In this document: positions 28,501 through 41,033 of the stretch, piece after piece
Layout: each line of letters opens with the position of its first letter
Position numbering within the stretch: the first letter of the stretch is position 1
Origin: Phaeosaccion multiseriatum
Taxonomy: Eukaryota > Ochrophyta, other classes
Direction: 5' to 3'
DNA length: 64,000 nucleotides
NCBI GenBank assembly: GCA_965112735.1
Contig: OZ218965.1
Coordinates: 806,001-870,000, forward strand
The notes under the pieces: generated by a model
The model's database searches: none
What the model was told of the DNA's origin: nothing
The model's input: only the letters and a program-made list of their open reading frames with translations
Translations under genes and position numbers: made by a program

Positions 28501-30156
28501 TGAGATAGAGGGAGTGAGAGAGAGTGTGATAGAGAGGGAGGGAGAGAGAGTAAGTGTCAGTACGGAGGTATAATAGATGGCCGGATCGGACGCCTCCCGT
28601 ATGCCTCTAACATGTCTCCCATGTCACCCTCCCTTTGTCCGTTTCACTTTAGTCTGAAGTTGTGCAGTGCACGGAGAAGAAGTGAAGAGAGAAGAGTGAG
28701 GAGGTGACTGACTGACTGACTGACTGACTTGACTTGACTGACCGACCGACGGACAGACCGACTGATTGACCGCTGACCGACTGACCCACTGACCTGTCTC
28801 GAACGGCCTTTTCGTAGAAGCACGCTTGTGCCTGGGCCAGGGCGAGGTTGATGACTGCGTTGAGTCCGTCAGGAGTCATGTCCGCAGTCCTAGCACCGAT
28901 TAAACCCTTTTGATTGATTCAACGTTACATTAGGTGCAGAATGAGGGGTGGGAGGGGGGGGTTACAGGGAGAGAGGCGGAGAGAGAAGAGAGAGAGAGAT
29001 GGAGACAGAAAGAGAGGCGGGCGGCACATACGTAATTCTTACGACGAAGGTTGATTCCCGTAAGTCAATAAGCCACCCCTCATCCCTGCTCTACTATGGT
29101 ACTACCTGAGAGAGCGTGTCTTTAATGTAGGTGAAGATGCCGGCCGCCAACTGAAAGTTGCGGCAAGCTACTTTGAGACCCTCCGTGCTGGTTCGGTCGG
29201 TGTTGGAGCTGATTGAGCAAGGGAGTAATTAGGTAGGCGGGAAGGCAGGTAGACAGGTAGGTAGGTAGATAGGTAGGTGGGTAGGTTAGGTAGGTAAGTA
29301 GGCAGGAGGGAGGAGGGAGGAGGGAGGAGGGAAATAAATAGAGCGAGGAGGATGCAGAGCGGGGCCAGCGGTGGCATTGGGCCGTAGAGGTTTAGCTCTG
29401 TATCGACACACACACACAGAGCATTGGACGCGAGTGTACAAAAAGTCAAGAGCGATAAGAGAGAAAGAGAGAGAGAAGGCAGGAGTAGTATCTAAACAAA
29501 AAAAAACTTCCTTCCCCACACCCTCCCTCCCTCCCTCCCTCCCTCACCCCGTACCCGAGCTGTGCCTCAAGAGCCCCCATGTTGTACAGCACGCAGCAGC
29601 GCTCGAACAGCAGCGTGCTCTGCACATTTGACTGCTTAGGGCTAAAGGCGTCGTGCCACTTGATGCTGACCCTCACGGCCGCCTCCGAGAAAGGAAGGAT
29701 GGGTTGGAGCCTACGAGAGTATAAATGAAAATATGTTTACGGGGACGGAAGAGCGAGAGGGCCTTCGTCAGTAGTCGTAGCAGTAGCAGTAGTAGTAGTG
29801 AAGGAAAGAGGGAAAGGGAAGAGGAGGGAGGGAGGGAGGGATGGAGGCTCAAGGACAAACTCACACGACAAAGGAGGAGAGGGCAAGCCGCCGAACCCCT
29901 TCCCGCTCACAAGCTCGCTCACTCACTCACTCACTCACTTCGTCAGGGCGGCGAAGTACGTCTCCAGCGCCTCCTGCCCAGAGGCAGAGGCGGCCTCGAC
30001 GCTGGCCGCCCGCTTTCGCATAGCTTGTAGTGTTTCCGCATCTCGCATGTAGCGCTTCTTATCCACCTCGCTGAGGCTAGCGTCTCGCTCCAGGTAGTCG
30101 CAAAGCGGCGTGGATATGTCCACGGGTGCGCTCTTCTTGAACGGAGTGGCGAGCAT
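20147..30156 (-). CDS. ALIX: ALIX/BRO1 family ESCRT adaptor with C-terminal UBA domain
   Basis: ESCRT-associated adaptor for multivesicular-body sorting and membrane scission. Fifteen exons in phase: 29939-30156, 29555-29710, 29106-29208, 28794-28906, 28232-28412, 27923-27984, 26628-26696, 25901-26249, 25310-25462, 24720-24762 (least certain), 23721-24400, 23158-23255, 22738-22828, 21703-22408, 20147-20349; about 1074 residues. The BRO1 domain (1-417) starts [20 protein letters not shown] and includes [20 protein letters not shown] and [16 protein letters not shown] coiled-coil V domain (418-770) and a Pro/Gln/Gly/Tyr-rich tail ([10 protein letters not shown] repeats) follow. The last exon adds a UBA domain ([20 protein letters not shown], then [11 protein letters not shown]). 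The junction is phase 1 with GTGAGG donor and TAG acceptor, and the Gly/Pro-rich composition continues across it. Known ALIX proteins end after the Pro-rich tail. Introns carry (GAGT)n, (ATC)n and the minisatellite. Confidence 0.9.
20516..21387 (+). repeat. 14-bp minisatellite, array 2
   Basis: About 60 imperfect copies of the same GGTGTCAGGACAGG-type unit as array 1. It lies inside the last ALIX intron. Confidence 0.9.
21421..21660 (+). repeat. (GAGT)n tract in the last ALIX intron
   Basis: Near-pure GAGT repeat directly following the minisatellite border. Confidence 0.9.
24490..24715 (+). repeat. (ATC)n tract in ALIX intron 10
   Basis: Imperfect CATCAT repeat; the sense strand reads GATGATG and begins at the donor of the small exon 10. 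Confidence 0.85.
24775..25308 (+). repeat. CA/CCCA-rich tract in ALIX intron 9
   Basis: Imperfect CCCACACC, CACCCATCCACC and CACACA repeats. The sense strand is GT-rich from the donor of exon 9 onward. Confidence 0.85.
26706..27890 (+). repeat. 1.2-kb (GAGT)n array with higher-order repeat, ALIX intron 6
   Basis: Degenerate GAGT repeat with variants GGGT, CAGT and GCTT. The landmark AGTGGGGGGT recurs at 26931 and 27363, 432 bp apart, and the surrounding variant pattern is the same, so a roughly 430-bp block was itself duplicated. Confidence 0.85.
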
Positions 30157-30763
30157 GTTGTCTCGCTGTTAAATATGGAAGCTCCGTCTCACTCCCGTCT
30201 CTGCTCCCCCCCCCTCCTCTCTCTCTCTCTCTCTCTCTCTCTCCTGACGTCCCCAGTCCAGCTGAAGAAAGAAGAGACCTCGACAAAGGCCACGACAAGT
30301 ACGAGCACAGTACGAAGCTCCGTAGGAAGCCCTAGGACAACACAATTTGCTGTTGTATTGCCCCTGTGGAAGAATGTTCCCAAATCTGTGAGTTTCCGCT
30401 TTGCTTGTGAAGCTTTTGGCACCTCCCTGAACTTCGGCCTCCCAGCCAAGGATAGAGACAAAGCAAGAAGAACCTTTAAAGCACGGAGGGTAGACAAAGG
30501 GGCGAGGAGATTCGCGGCCCTTTTCGTAGGTCCTCCGCGGGCCTCCGTGTCCACTCGCAGCAGAACAAATGCCTGGCCAGAAGCGAGGGAGGGCAGGGGC
30601 TTCAAGGGAGAGAAAGAGCTCGATGGGAGCTCCTGACGATGGGCGCTTCACTCCGCAGGGGACGAAGGCACTATATCCCGTTTGCAGGGGTGCTTCAGCT
30701 GAGGATGGTGGTGGTGGTGTTGCGACTAGAGGCGACACCAAGGCCATCTTGGCTTCTGCGTCA
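30157..30763. promoter_or_regulatory. shared intergenic region ALIX / PPR gene
   Basis: 607 bp between divergent start codons. (CT)n lies at 30219-30243. An in-frame upstream ATG at 30569 could extend the PPR protein by 65 residues, shortening the spacer to 412 bp. Confidence 0.45.
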
Positions 30764-32286
30764 ATGTCGCTACCGCTGCTGCTTCTCCTACTGCTGCAGG
30801 CGCCCTCCACAAGCGAGGCCTTGCAGTTGAGTGCGGGAATAGGTCTTAAGGGGGGAAGCTTGGGGAGAGCATCGGCCACTCGTCGGCAGCCAAATGGCCC
30901 GGGAGTCTTCGCTAGAAGGCCAGGAGCCGGGGGAGAGGGACAGCGACCACCAACCCAAGCCCCAGCAAGGGCAGGAGGAGAGAAGGCAGCAGTGAGAGCA
31001 ACGAGAAGAGTAGGAGGTCTAGCAGGGAATGGCAGGAGTAGTGGTGGTGGCAGCGGTGGCAGAGCGCGACCCTTGCACTCGTCGATGGGTCGACAGGGAC
31101 CACCGTCCTCGTCGGTGCAGCATCCACCGAAGAAGCAACAGGGGCAGAGGATGCAACAGCAGCGACAGGAGCGACAACAACAACAGCAGCAGCAGCAGCA
31201 GCAGCAGCAGGAGGAGGAGCAGGGCGGGCAGTCTCGGGGCCGAGCATCATCGCGCGTCTCGCCTGCCTCCTCCTCCCCCCCCTCCTCTGCCTCAACAACG
31301 CCCACCCTGATCCGTGGTGCTTCCCGCCCCTGGCACTCTGCCAAGGAGGCCACCGACCTTGCAGCGGCAGGCGACTGGGCCAGGGCCATGAGAGCCTTCC
31401 ACAGGTACCTCGCCAACCCAAAGCCGCAGGTAGGTGTCCTTCCCTTCCTTCTCCTTCCCTTCCCTTCTCTTCCTTCCCTTCCCTTCCCTTCCCTTCCCTT
31501 CCCTTCCCTTCCCTTCCCTTCCCTTCCCTTCCCTTCCCTTTCATTTCCTTCCCTTCTCTCCCTTCTCTCTTTCCTGTTCCTCCTTCACTCCTTTCCTGTT
31601 CCTTCCCTTCCCTTCCCTTCCCTTCCCTTTCCCTTCCTTTCCTTTCCTTTCCCTTCCTTCCCTTCACTTCACTCCATTCCTGTTCCTTCCCTCCCCTTCC
31701 CTTCCTTCCCTTCCCGTCTCTTTCCTTTCCTTCCCTTTCCTTTCCTTCACTTCCCTTTGCTTCCCTTCCCTCCCTTCACTCCGTTCCTGTTCCTTCCCTT
31801 CCCGCCCTCCTCTTCCCTTCCCGCCCCGCCCCGCCCCGCCCCGCCCCGCCCCGCCCTTCCCTTCCCTTCCCTTCCCTTCCCCATGCTACTATCTGCCCTT
31901 CGTTGCCATCTGCTGACAGGTTCAAGAGTGCAACAAGTTTCTCAGAGCGCTAGGCGATGCCGGTGAGTGAGCAAGTGTATGAGGTTGGGCAGTGCAGCAG
32001 TGCGTGAGGGACTGAGTGAGTGAGTGTGCGCGAGTGAGTGTACGACTCAGGACCACGCACACAGACAGACATACAGACAGAGAGACAGACAGACAGAGAG
32101 ACAGACAGACAGACAGGCAGACAGACAGGCAAGCAGGCAGACAGACAGACAGACAGACAGACAGACAGGCAGACACACAGGCAAGCAGGCAGACATACAG
32201 ACAGACAGACAGACAGACAGACAGGCAAGCAGACAGACAGACAGGCAGACAGACAGACAGACAGGCAGACACACAGGCAAGCAGGC

Positions 32287-32351
<65 letters not shown>

Positions 32352-32646
32352 GGCAGACACACAGGCAAGCAGGCAGACAGACAGGCAGGTAGAGACAGAC
32401 GTAGTCACTCGCTGCCTGCTCTTCCTGCCTCTGTACATTCACTGCCATCTCCCCCGCCTATGCCAGCTCACCTCACCGTGCCGTTGCCCATATGCCTGTG
32501 CATGTGCGCCCGTGCCCATACGCCTTTTGTGTGTGCAGGGCGGCTGGAGGATGCGCAGCTTGCCTACGAGGCCCTGATCGCTGCAGGGGTGACGCCCACC
32601 ATCGTCACTTTCAGCACCCTCATCTCCAGGGCCGGCAAGTACAAGA

Positions 32647-32715
<69 letters not shown>

Positions 32716-35700
32716 TGTGTGTGTGTGCGTGTGTGTTGAGAGCTACACTGCTCAAGTGCCTTACTGTGCTTGTGTGTCTCCATTTCTCCGCGTACATGTT
32801 ACATAGGTACATGTACTTACTTACATCTTCCCTCTCCCTCGGCTGCTCAGTCGTCAGTCGTGGCTCGATGCTCTGATTGAGTACTGGCGCATGCCTCTTA
32901 CCGAGCCTTCTGTTGCCTTCTGTTGCTGCCCTCCCCCCTCCCCTACCGTTACTCCTGCCCCTGCTTCCCCTGTGCCCATATGACTGCTGCTGCTGCTGCT
33001 GCCCATATGACTGGACTGGCAGGCCGATAAAGCCGAGGGTTTCTACCTCGCCATGGTGAAGTGTGGCATCCGGCCTGACGTGCAGGCTCTCAACAGCCTC
33101 ATCAACGCATTCGCGAAGGCGGGATGCCCCGACAAAGGTAAGGGAGGGAGGGAGGGAGGGAGGAATGTCTGTCGATTGGACTCCGAAGAGCTCTGTCCGT
33201 GGTAGGGTGGTTGGGTTTGTATGCGACTTCGCTCGGCCCAGACGCAATCCCATGTCCATCTGTGACTTCTCTGCATGACCATCACCTCTCTCTCGGTCTC
33301 TTCTCTCTCCTGTCCCCTCCCCCTCCATCCCCTCTCCTCCCCTCCACTCTCCTCCCCTCCCCTCCACTCCACTCCACTCCACTCCTCCACCTCCTCCCTC
33401 AACACCTCATATCCCCCCCCACCGCAACACCACAGCCCTTGCCGTCTACGAGCAGATGAAACGTCTCAACGTGACCCCCACCCTCATCACCTTCAACAGC
33501 CTCATAGACTCTTGTGTCCGAGGCAACCAAATGGAGCACTGCGCATCCATCCTTGCCAGCATGACTGCCTACGACTTGGTGCCCAACGAGAGGACGTTCT
33601 CCATCATTGTGCACAGTCATGCCGTGGCGGGGAGGGTGGATGAGGCCTTTGCCGTGCTGGAGGTGATGGTGGACAAGGGCCTGACACCCAATAGCGTTAC
33701 TTACTCGGTAAGTTGTGGGGGCGAGGGGATGGCAGTGGATGGAGGGGGGCGGGGGGAGGGCCGTGGATGGTAGGGTTGGTGACGGTACTGCTTCCCCTCT
33801 GTTTCTTTCTCTCTCTCTATCTCTCTCTCGCGCTTTATTCCCCTCTCTCTCTTTCTCTCCCCCTCTCAATCTCCCTCTCTCCCACCTTCCGCCCTCCTCC
33901 GCCCTCTACCCCTGCCCACCCACCCACCCACCCAACCCACCCACCCCTGTCCATCACGTAGGCCCTCATCAACGCTTGCGGTCGAGCTGGCCAACTGGAG
34001 AGAGCGTTTTCCACTTTAAGACAGATGCTTGCCGCCGGCCTCAAGCCCAATGTCGTCACGTGGACCACCCTTCTGCACGCCTGCGGCAAGGGGAAGCAGG
34101 TACGGACACCTGACACCCTGTACGGCGCCCCTCGTGAATAACGGACACCTGACACCTGTTACCCCCCCCCACGCACACACACACACGCACGCACACACAC
34201 ACACACGCACACACACACACTCAGCTGGGTCTGAGCTTTGCCCTGTTTCAAGAGATGGTGCGGCAGCCTGGCGTGGCACCGAATGGAGTGACTTGTACGG
34301 CACTCATGGACGCTTGCCTTAAGGTTAGTGCGTGTGTGCGTGCGTGTGTGCGTGCGTGTGTACGTGTGTGCGTGTGTGCGTGTGTGGGTGGATGTGTGTG
34401 TACGTGTGTGCGTGTGTGGGTGGATGTGTGTGCGTGTGTACGTGTGTGTGTGTGTGGGTGTGTGGGTGGATGTGCGTGCGTGCATTGGGATGGGAGAGGT
34501 TCTCGACTCGCCTCGACTCACGAGCGTTCCTTTCTGACCTACTGTTGCCCTGCTCTCTCTCTCTCTCTCTCTCTCTCTCCCCTCCCCTCCCTCCCCGCCC
34601 CCTCTGCCCCCCCCCCGTCCTCCCCCCCCTGTGGTACAAACACACACGCCCACACGCACCCACCCACACCCACACACACACCCACACACACACACCCACA
34701 CCCACACACACGCACACACACACACACACACACACACGCATACCACTCTCCGGACACACAGGACGGTCAGCTGGACATGGCGTTTCAGGTGCTGGAGTAC
34801 ATGGGGAGCGTCGGCCTAGAGCCCACTGAGGTTACGTACACATCGCTCCTGTCTGAGTGTGCCAAGTCCGGTCGAGCCGACGAAGGGGCGGCCGTGCTGG
34901 CTAAGGTGCTGTCAAGACAGAGGTAAGGTGGTTGCAGTTTCAGTTTCAGTATGTGTATTGCTCTCCATCTCGACGATGAAAAGCGTGATTACAGATTTTG
35001 GTCCTGACACTCACTACTGCATCTCTGTTTCATTGGTATAGGGAGCTGCAGCGGAAGAGGAAGGCCATGCTCGATGCGGCGGAGGCCGGGCGCATTGAGG
35101 AGAGAAAGCTTCAGCTTGCCGTGAAGCCAGAGGCAACCGATGAGACAGAGAGGGACGGGGGGGGGAGGGATGCAAGAGCGGGTGGGGTAGCGGGTGGGGT
35201 AGCGACAAGAACGAGTGCCCCCCCCGGGGCGGCTCGTGCTGCCGTATCACCAACTGGTGGCTCTGCTGACCCTGGGTCCGTGTCGGCCCGTGGTGGTGAG
35301 GGAGGCAGATCCCGTTCCTCTTCTTCCTCCTCCTCCTCCTCCTCCTCCTCCTCCTCCTCCTCCTCCTCCTCCTCATCCTCCGGTGGGGCTTTAACTACTT
35401 CGACGAAGGGTTCTAACCAAGTAGCAGGGAAGGGAGGGGGGATGACGCTGGGCAACAGCAGCGCCGGTGCTCGCAACCTCAAAGCGGAGAAGATGATGAC
35501 TGGAGGGATGGACTCTGCTAGTGGGACAAACGCAGTAGCCGCAGTAGTTGGTGATGCAGCAGTGAAGGCAGCGGCGGCAGCGGTCGCAATCTCGCCCTCG
35601 CCATCCGCTGCCATCCCTGCTGCTGCCAAGGTCAGCAAGGGGCAGGGACAGAGCAGAAGGCAGTCTAAGGTGCTGGTTGAGCAAGATGTGTTTCAGCTCT

Positions 35701-38700
35701 TTGGTCGGGCCAAGCGGCTCGACGAGGCCTTCAAGCGGGCAGAGGGCATGCTGGATCGGATGACAGTGGATGGGAGAGAGGCGTGGGATGTGGATGTGGA
35801 GGGGGGTGGTGGACATTGGGACACTCTGATCGGGGCGGTGGATACGGCCAATGAGTTGTCCAGAGCGGTTCGGCTTTTGGAGGGTATGAGGGACAAGGGG
35901 CAGCAGTTGCCGATCAATGGTGAGAGAGAGGAGGATAGGAGGGAGGGGGGTGGGTGGGAGTGTGCGGGGGAGAGAGGGGTGGAGGGGAGGGTGGCGGGCG
36001 AGGGGGGCTGGGATCGGAGGGAGGGAGGGAGGGGTGGGGGTGTGGGGAGGGAGGGGTGAGAGAGGAGAGGGTCTGGATGCTTTTATATGGTTGACTCATT
36101 GCCCCCAAGCCCCCGCTTCGTGCGGCGTACGCCATCGGTATCATTTGCACTCTCTCTGACTTTTACTGTGTTGTCTCCCTCTCTCCCTTCCTCCCTCCCT
36201 CCCTCCCTCCCTCCCTCCCTCCCTCCCTCCCTCCCTCCCTCCCTCCCTCCCTCCCTCCCTCCCTCCCTCCCTCCCTCCCTCCCCCCTCCCTCCCTCCCTC
36301 CCTCCCTCCCTCCCTCCCTCCCTCCCTCCCTCCCTCCCTCCCTCCCTTCCCTCCCTCCCCCCTCCCTCCCTCCCTCCCTCCCTCCCTCCCTCTCCCTCCC
36401 TACCCCCCTCTCTCCCTCCCTCCCTCCCTCCCTCCCTCCCTCCCTCCCTCCCTCCCTCCCTCCCTCCCTCCCTCCCTCCCTCCCTCCTCCTCCCTGCAGA
36501 GGTGACGTACTCCGCCCTCCTCGGTGCGTGTGGGCGCGTGAGCGACTTGGCCAAGGCGATGCACTTGCTGCGAGACATGAAGGAGGCAGGAGTCACGCCG
36601 TCTGAGAGCTCTTACCTCAAGGTGTTCGAGGTTTGCCGGAAGGTGTGTTGTTGGGGTGTGGTTGAGGTGTTTTTGTGGAGAGAGAAAGAGTGAGAGGAAT
36701 AGACAGATCGAGATATATACATGTATATATATAGAGAGAGAGGGAGATACAGAGAGAGCCAAGAGAGACAGAGAGAGGGAGATACAGATAGAGAGAGACA
36801 GAGAGACAGTGTGTGTTTCTTCCGTACTCGTACCATATGCTGACATATGCTGACATGACACGTCCTTGATACCCTCCCGGCACGGTGGATCCTGACACCC
36901 TGGACTCACAGGCTGGCGATGGGCAGGCGGCCATTGACGTGTTCGACATGATGAAGCGCGAGGGCATGAATCCCGGTGTGCGGGCATACACCTCCTTGCT
37001 GGAGGCTCTGTCGAAGGACAATAGCAAGCAGGTGGCTGCCATGGCGGCGAGGGGCATCAAGACCAAGCCAGTTGTGAGTGCTGCAGCAGTTGGTGCTCTA
37101 CGGGCGGATAGAGCCGAGCGATTGGACCCTTCGAGCAGCAGCTTCAAGGAGGCACAGAAGGAGGCGTTGGAGGAGCAGGAGCGGCGGAGGATACGACAGT
37201 TGGGGATACAGCAGCAGCCTGGCGACGACGGGGAGGACGACTACGGGTACGGCAGTGGATGGGGGGGGGCACCGCAGCAAGACCCCAACCAGGGTAAGCG
37301 ACACAAGCACAAGCAGAGTCAGAGGTCCTCCTTTAACTCGAATCACGGGCAGTGGCAGCAGCACCAACAGCAGCAGCAGAGCAGCGAGAACCTCATGAAG
37401 GCCTTTTTAGTGTTTCGGGAGATGCAGAGCGCGGGACTGCGCCCGGACAGGCAGGCCTTCAATGCCCTGGTGAGTGAGAGGGGGAGGGAGGGAGGGAGGG
37501 AAGGAGGGGGCGATGAGTGAGTGGGTCAGTGAGTGAGTGAGTGTGTGTGTGAGTGAGTGAGTGAGTAGGGTGAGTGAGTGAGTGTGTTTGGGTGAGTGAG
37601 TGAGTGTGTGTGTGAGTGAGTGAGTGCGTGAGTGATGTTTTGAATAAACGAGTAAGTGAGCGAGTGTGGTGAGTGAGGTGAGTGAAGTGAGTGAGTTGAG
37701 TGCGTGAGTGAGGTTGTGGATGAATGAGAGAGTGAGTGAGTGAGTGTGGTGCGTGACTGAGTGCGTGGGTGAGTGACTGAGTGGCGAGTGAGTGAGTGAG
37801 TGTGTGAGTGGGTGAGTGAGTGAGTGAGTGAGTGAGTGAGTGAGTGGGTGAGTGAGTGAGTGAGTTGAGTGAGTGAGTGAGTGCGTTGGTGAGTGAGTGA
37901 GTGAGTGAGTACGGTGAGTGATTGAGTGAGCGTGAGTGAATGAGTGCGGCGAGGTGAGTGAGTGAGTGAGGAATGACCGAGAGGGCGAATGGTTGACTGA
38001 GTGAGTGCTCACAATCAATACACACACACACATGTGGGCATGAATCACCAACAGGTCAACAGCTGCGCCCAGAGCGGTGACGTGGAGAAGGCCGTGAGTG
38101 TGCTTGACGAGATGGTGGGGGACCCCCACAACATCACGCCCGATGTCATCACCTACACCTCCCTCATCAAGGCCGCTGCGAAGGCCATCCCGCCAGACGT
38201 AGAGTTCGCGGAGGAGTTGTTCGCGGATATGCAGCAGCGCACCAACCACTTTAGTACCTTCCGACGGCCCACAGAGGTGAGAGGGACTTACCCTTCACTG
38301 ACATACTCTTCACTGACATACGCTCAGTCACAGACCCTTATACCCCTCACCCATACACGTACGCCCTTCACTTGACATGTGACATACACACCCTTCACTG
38401 CCATACGAAATATTGAATGTCCCATTGGTTACAGAAAACTGAAACTACTGGTATACCCACATCCATACCCATGCCCATACCCCTCCTACAGGTGACGTTC
38501 AGCCACATTATGAACGCCAACCTCCAGGCGGGGCTCCTCCCTCGCGTGTTCGAGCTGTGGGCCGCCATGCGCCAGGACGATGCTGTGCCCATCGGGCCCA
38601 GGAGCTGCCGGGTCATCTTGGAAGCCTGCAACATGACAGGTGGGTGGGTAGTACGTCAATGGTTGGGTAGTATGCTTCTAGTCAATGGGTGGGTGTGGGC

Positions 38701-39073
38701 TCCTCTCTCACACCCGTGTGTGCGTGCGTGCGCGCGCGCGCGAGTGTGTATGTGTGTGTGTGTGTGTGTGTGTGGGTGTGTGGGTGTGTATGTGTGTGGG
38801 TGGGTGGGTCTGCTCTCACACCAGCACTGCCCCTCTCCCGTCTCCGCCCCCCCCCTCACCCCCCCTCTCCCTTCCCCCTTCCCATCCACTGTCAACCCCC
38901 CCCCCCACTCCCCCAAAGGCGACGCCCGCCTGGCCCTGGAGGTGTACGCTGGCATGAAGAAGGCCGGGGTAAGGCTCAACAATGCGAGCATGCTGCCGCT
39001 GGTGAGCGTGTGTCGCAGCGCTGGCCTGCTGGACGAGGTTAAGACCATCCTCTTCGAGAGGAGCCTCACCTGA
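30764..39073 (+). CDS. pentatricopeptide repeat (PPR) protein, probably organellar
   Basis: RNA-binding helical-repeat protein of the P class, which acts in organelle RNA processing, stability or translation. Fourteen exons in phase: 30764-31429, 31920-31962, 32539-32648, 33023-33137, 33436-33707, 33962-34099, 34225-34323, 34762-34922, 35042-35919, 36500-36642, 36912-37469, 38055-38276, 38492-38639, 38919-39073; about 1235 residues. The start [20 protein letters not shown] is a signal peptide, fitting plastid import through the ER. At least twelve PPR cores are visible, e.g. [75 protein letters not shown]. Many introns fall at the same place in the repeat, just before or after the core. Poly-Ser (35311-35380) and poly-Gln inserts interrupt the array. 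No DYW or SMR domain is seen. Confidence 0.9.
31436..31880 (+). repeat. (CCCTT)n tract, PPR intron 1
   Basis: Imperfect TTCCC pentamer with a CCGCC patch at 31812-31855. It is pyrimidine-rich on the sense strand and precedes the exon 2 acceptor. Confidence 0.85.
32056..32396 (+). repeat. (CAGA)n tract, PPR intron 2
   Basis: Degenerate CAGACAGG/CAGACAGA repeat; the open frames across it in every phase are artefacts. Confidence 0.9.
32649..32736 (+). repeat. (GT)n starting at the PPR exon 3 donor
   Basis: The repeat begins with the GT of the splice donor itself (AAGAAG then GTGTGTGT). Confidence 0.9.
36178..36495 (+). repeat. (CCCT)n tract before the PPR exon 10 acceptor
   Basis: More than 300 bp of nearly pure CCCT ending in CTCCTCCTCCCTGCAG, the acceptor. 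Confidence 0.9.
37470..38006 (+). repeat. (GTGA)n tract in PPR intron 11
   Basis: Begins at the donor GTGAGTGAG and continues as degenerate GAGT repeat for most of the intron. Confidence 0.85.
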
Positions 39074-39194
39074 TACATGAGCTGCCATCCACTGCCGTCC
39101 CTCCTCCCATCTTTTCTTTGGGGGGGGGAACGGCACGTAAGGTACCATTCTTTGAGAGAAGGTGGACATGAGCTGCCATCGTGTCGTCTTTTTC

Positions 39195-39226
<32 letters not shown>

Positions 39227-40037
39227 CTGGTGCTGCTTGTGCTCGGCGGGTGAAAGCGTATCGATGTATCGATACATTCTCTCGATGGCACTAGATGGCA
39301 CTAGGCAGGAGAGCCTGTTCGGAGTGTGCTGCCATACTATGGTCCGCAGCCGCCTGGTGAAGAAGTGGGAACTTGCTGAGTAGCCCTACTTTCTTCCGGG
39401 GGGGGATTGGCTGCAAGCAAGGTCCATTTTCTTCGGCAGTTGGTGGCAGCGGACTGGCCAAGTAGGTAACAGTCAGGGTACTTCAGTAGGAATCGGCCAC
39501 TGCCGAGGAGACAAGCAGTGCAGTGCAGTGCAGTGCAGTGCAGTTCAGTTGGACTCGGCTCGGCGCGTCTCTGTCTCTCGGTGCACCTCATCTCCCCTCC
39601 CTATATATCAGCAACTGAGACTATGTTATATATACGAGATAATGGACGGGGAGGCAAGGAAGAGAACCCTCTCGCTCATTCAGCAATACATAAATAAAAG
39701 AGAGTGTAAAACAGGAGGGAAAAGGCACGCTATGGGGCGGCCGGTAGCAGGTAGCACGCCAGCTGACGCCGGCGATAGCAGGTGGTGGTGGTAGTAGTCA
39801 ATATCGATCCCAAGGAAAAATGTCGAGGAAAGAGAGTGGGTCGAACAAGCTGAAACTCATGTGTGTTTTCCGCTGTGGGCGGGAACGATTCTTCACGGAA
39901 TAATAGAGTACAATTCAGTACATCTCTACGAGGAGACGCTGTGGCGAGCGCACACGCATTGCTGTACGACGACTTCCCCCAGCCAAGAAGGAAACCCAGT
40001 GAAGCTAGCCCAAAGCCAGCCAGACGACGAAGGTTTA
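39074..40037. other. intergenic region PPR / SDR-B
   Basis: No gene supported. It contains (GA)n near 39196-39226 and a TGCAG/TGCAC run near 39518-39545. The promoter of SDR-B should lie in its right half. Confidence 0.45.
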
Positions 40038-41033
40038 ATGCGCTCCTTGCTGTTTCGCTCTCGTCGTCGGTCATTGTTGCTTCTGCTTGTGGTGGTGGTG
40101 GTGGTGGTCGCGGCGATGGCGAGGGTAAGCGGCACCAGCACGGGATCTTCCCCTCGTCGCCTTGCTATTGTGACGGGCGGCACACGTGGTATTGGACGCG
40201 GCATTGTGGAGAGCTTGATCGAGATGGGAGACTATGATGACATCATAGCTTCGTACAACAGCGATCATGAGGCGGCCAACGCTTTTGTACAAGCCATGGC
40301 TGAGGAGAAGGACGCCACCACAAAGATCCACTTGGTGGCTGGAGACTTAGTCTTGGAAGCCACGCGGGATGCCATTTTCAAGTGCGTCGACGAGGACTGT
40401 GCGGGGTGTGAGTTGACTGTTACAGTGCACAACGCTGGTCTCTACGTCGGTATCACGAGTGGCGACAAAGAATCGCAAGGGCATTTGGATCTCCAACTTG
40501 GCAATGGCTCGCTTATAAAAGACGGCAAGCTTCAGACGGACACCATGGAGTACTATCAAAAGCTCTACGGAGAAGCCTATATGGACTTGTGCGAACGCAG
40601 CTTGGCGCGGATGCGAACGTACGATGCAGCAACCTTTCAAGGATGTCTCATCGGCATCTCGTCCCAAGGGTGCAACTTGCTTCAACGTCCCTTTCCTGGC
40701 TACTCCATGCCTGGAACGGGTAGGTGCTTGATGGAACATACGATGCGTCTGTTTGCCAAAGCGGCGGCCCCGATCGGAGTCAATTGCAATGTCATTATCC
40801 CTGGCGCGGTCCGGACCGAAGCGTGGGATCGAATCGCCGGTGGCGAAGGGAAGGGGGAAGAGCTATTGAACCGATTCTCAAAGGGGCGCAGAGACTCTAT
40901 TATCGACCCGCGCGAGATTGGCGAAGTCGTGGCCTTCTTGAGCCGTCCAAGGGGTGCAGGGCGCTTCATTACTGGACAAAGTCTTTTCGTCGACGGCGGA
41001 CTTGGCCTCCTCGGGCCGCCAACACAGTACTAG
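40038..41033 (+). CDS. short-chain dehydrogenase/reductase, copy B
   Basis: Single exon, 331 residues, highly similar to copy A. It has VTGGTRGIGRGIVESLIEMG, VHNAGLYVGIT and the Y-X6-K pair in GYSMPGTGRCLMEH. There the position matching the Lys of copies A and C is Arg (GTGR), which may weaken or change catalysis. The N-terminus MRSLLFRSRRRSLLLLLVVV is strongly hydrophobic with a positively charged start: a signal peptide or membrane anchor absent from copy A. The C-terminus is FITGQSLFVDGGLGLLGP. Start chosen at the first Met leading into the hydrophobic stretch; the frame is open upstream to 39861. Confidence 0.88.
   Translation: MRSLLFRSRRRSLLLLLVVVVVVVAAMARVSGTSTGSSPRRLAIVTGGTRGIGRGIVESLIEMGDYDDIIASYNSDHEAANAFVQAMAEEKDATTKIHLVAGDLVLEATRDAIFKCVDEDCAGCELTVTVHNAGLYVGITSGDKESQGHLDLQLGNGSLIKDGKLQTDTMEYYQKLYGEAYMDLCERSLARMRTYDAATFQGCLIGISSQGCNLLQRPFPGYSMPGTGRCLMEHTMRLFAKAAAPIGVNCNVIIPGAVRTEAWDRIAGGEGKGEELLNRFSKGRRDSIIDPREIGEVVAFLSRPRGAGRFITGQSLFVDGGLGLLGPPTQY

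Noticed and set aside
31922-32577. Open frames of [16 protein letters not shown] and similar on both strands
   Set aside because: CAGA tetranucleotide repeat inside a PPR intron.
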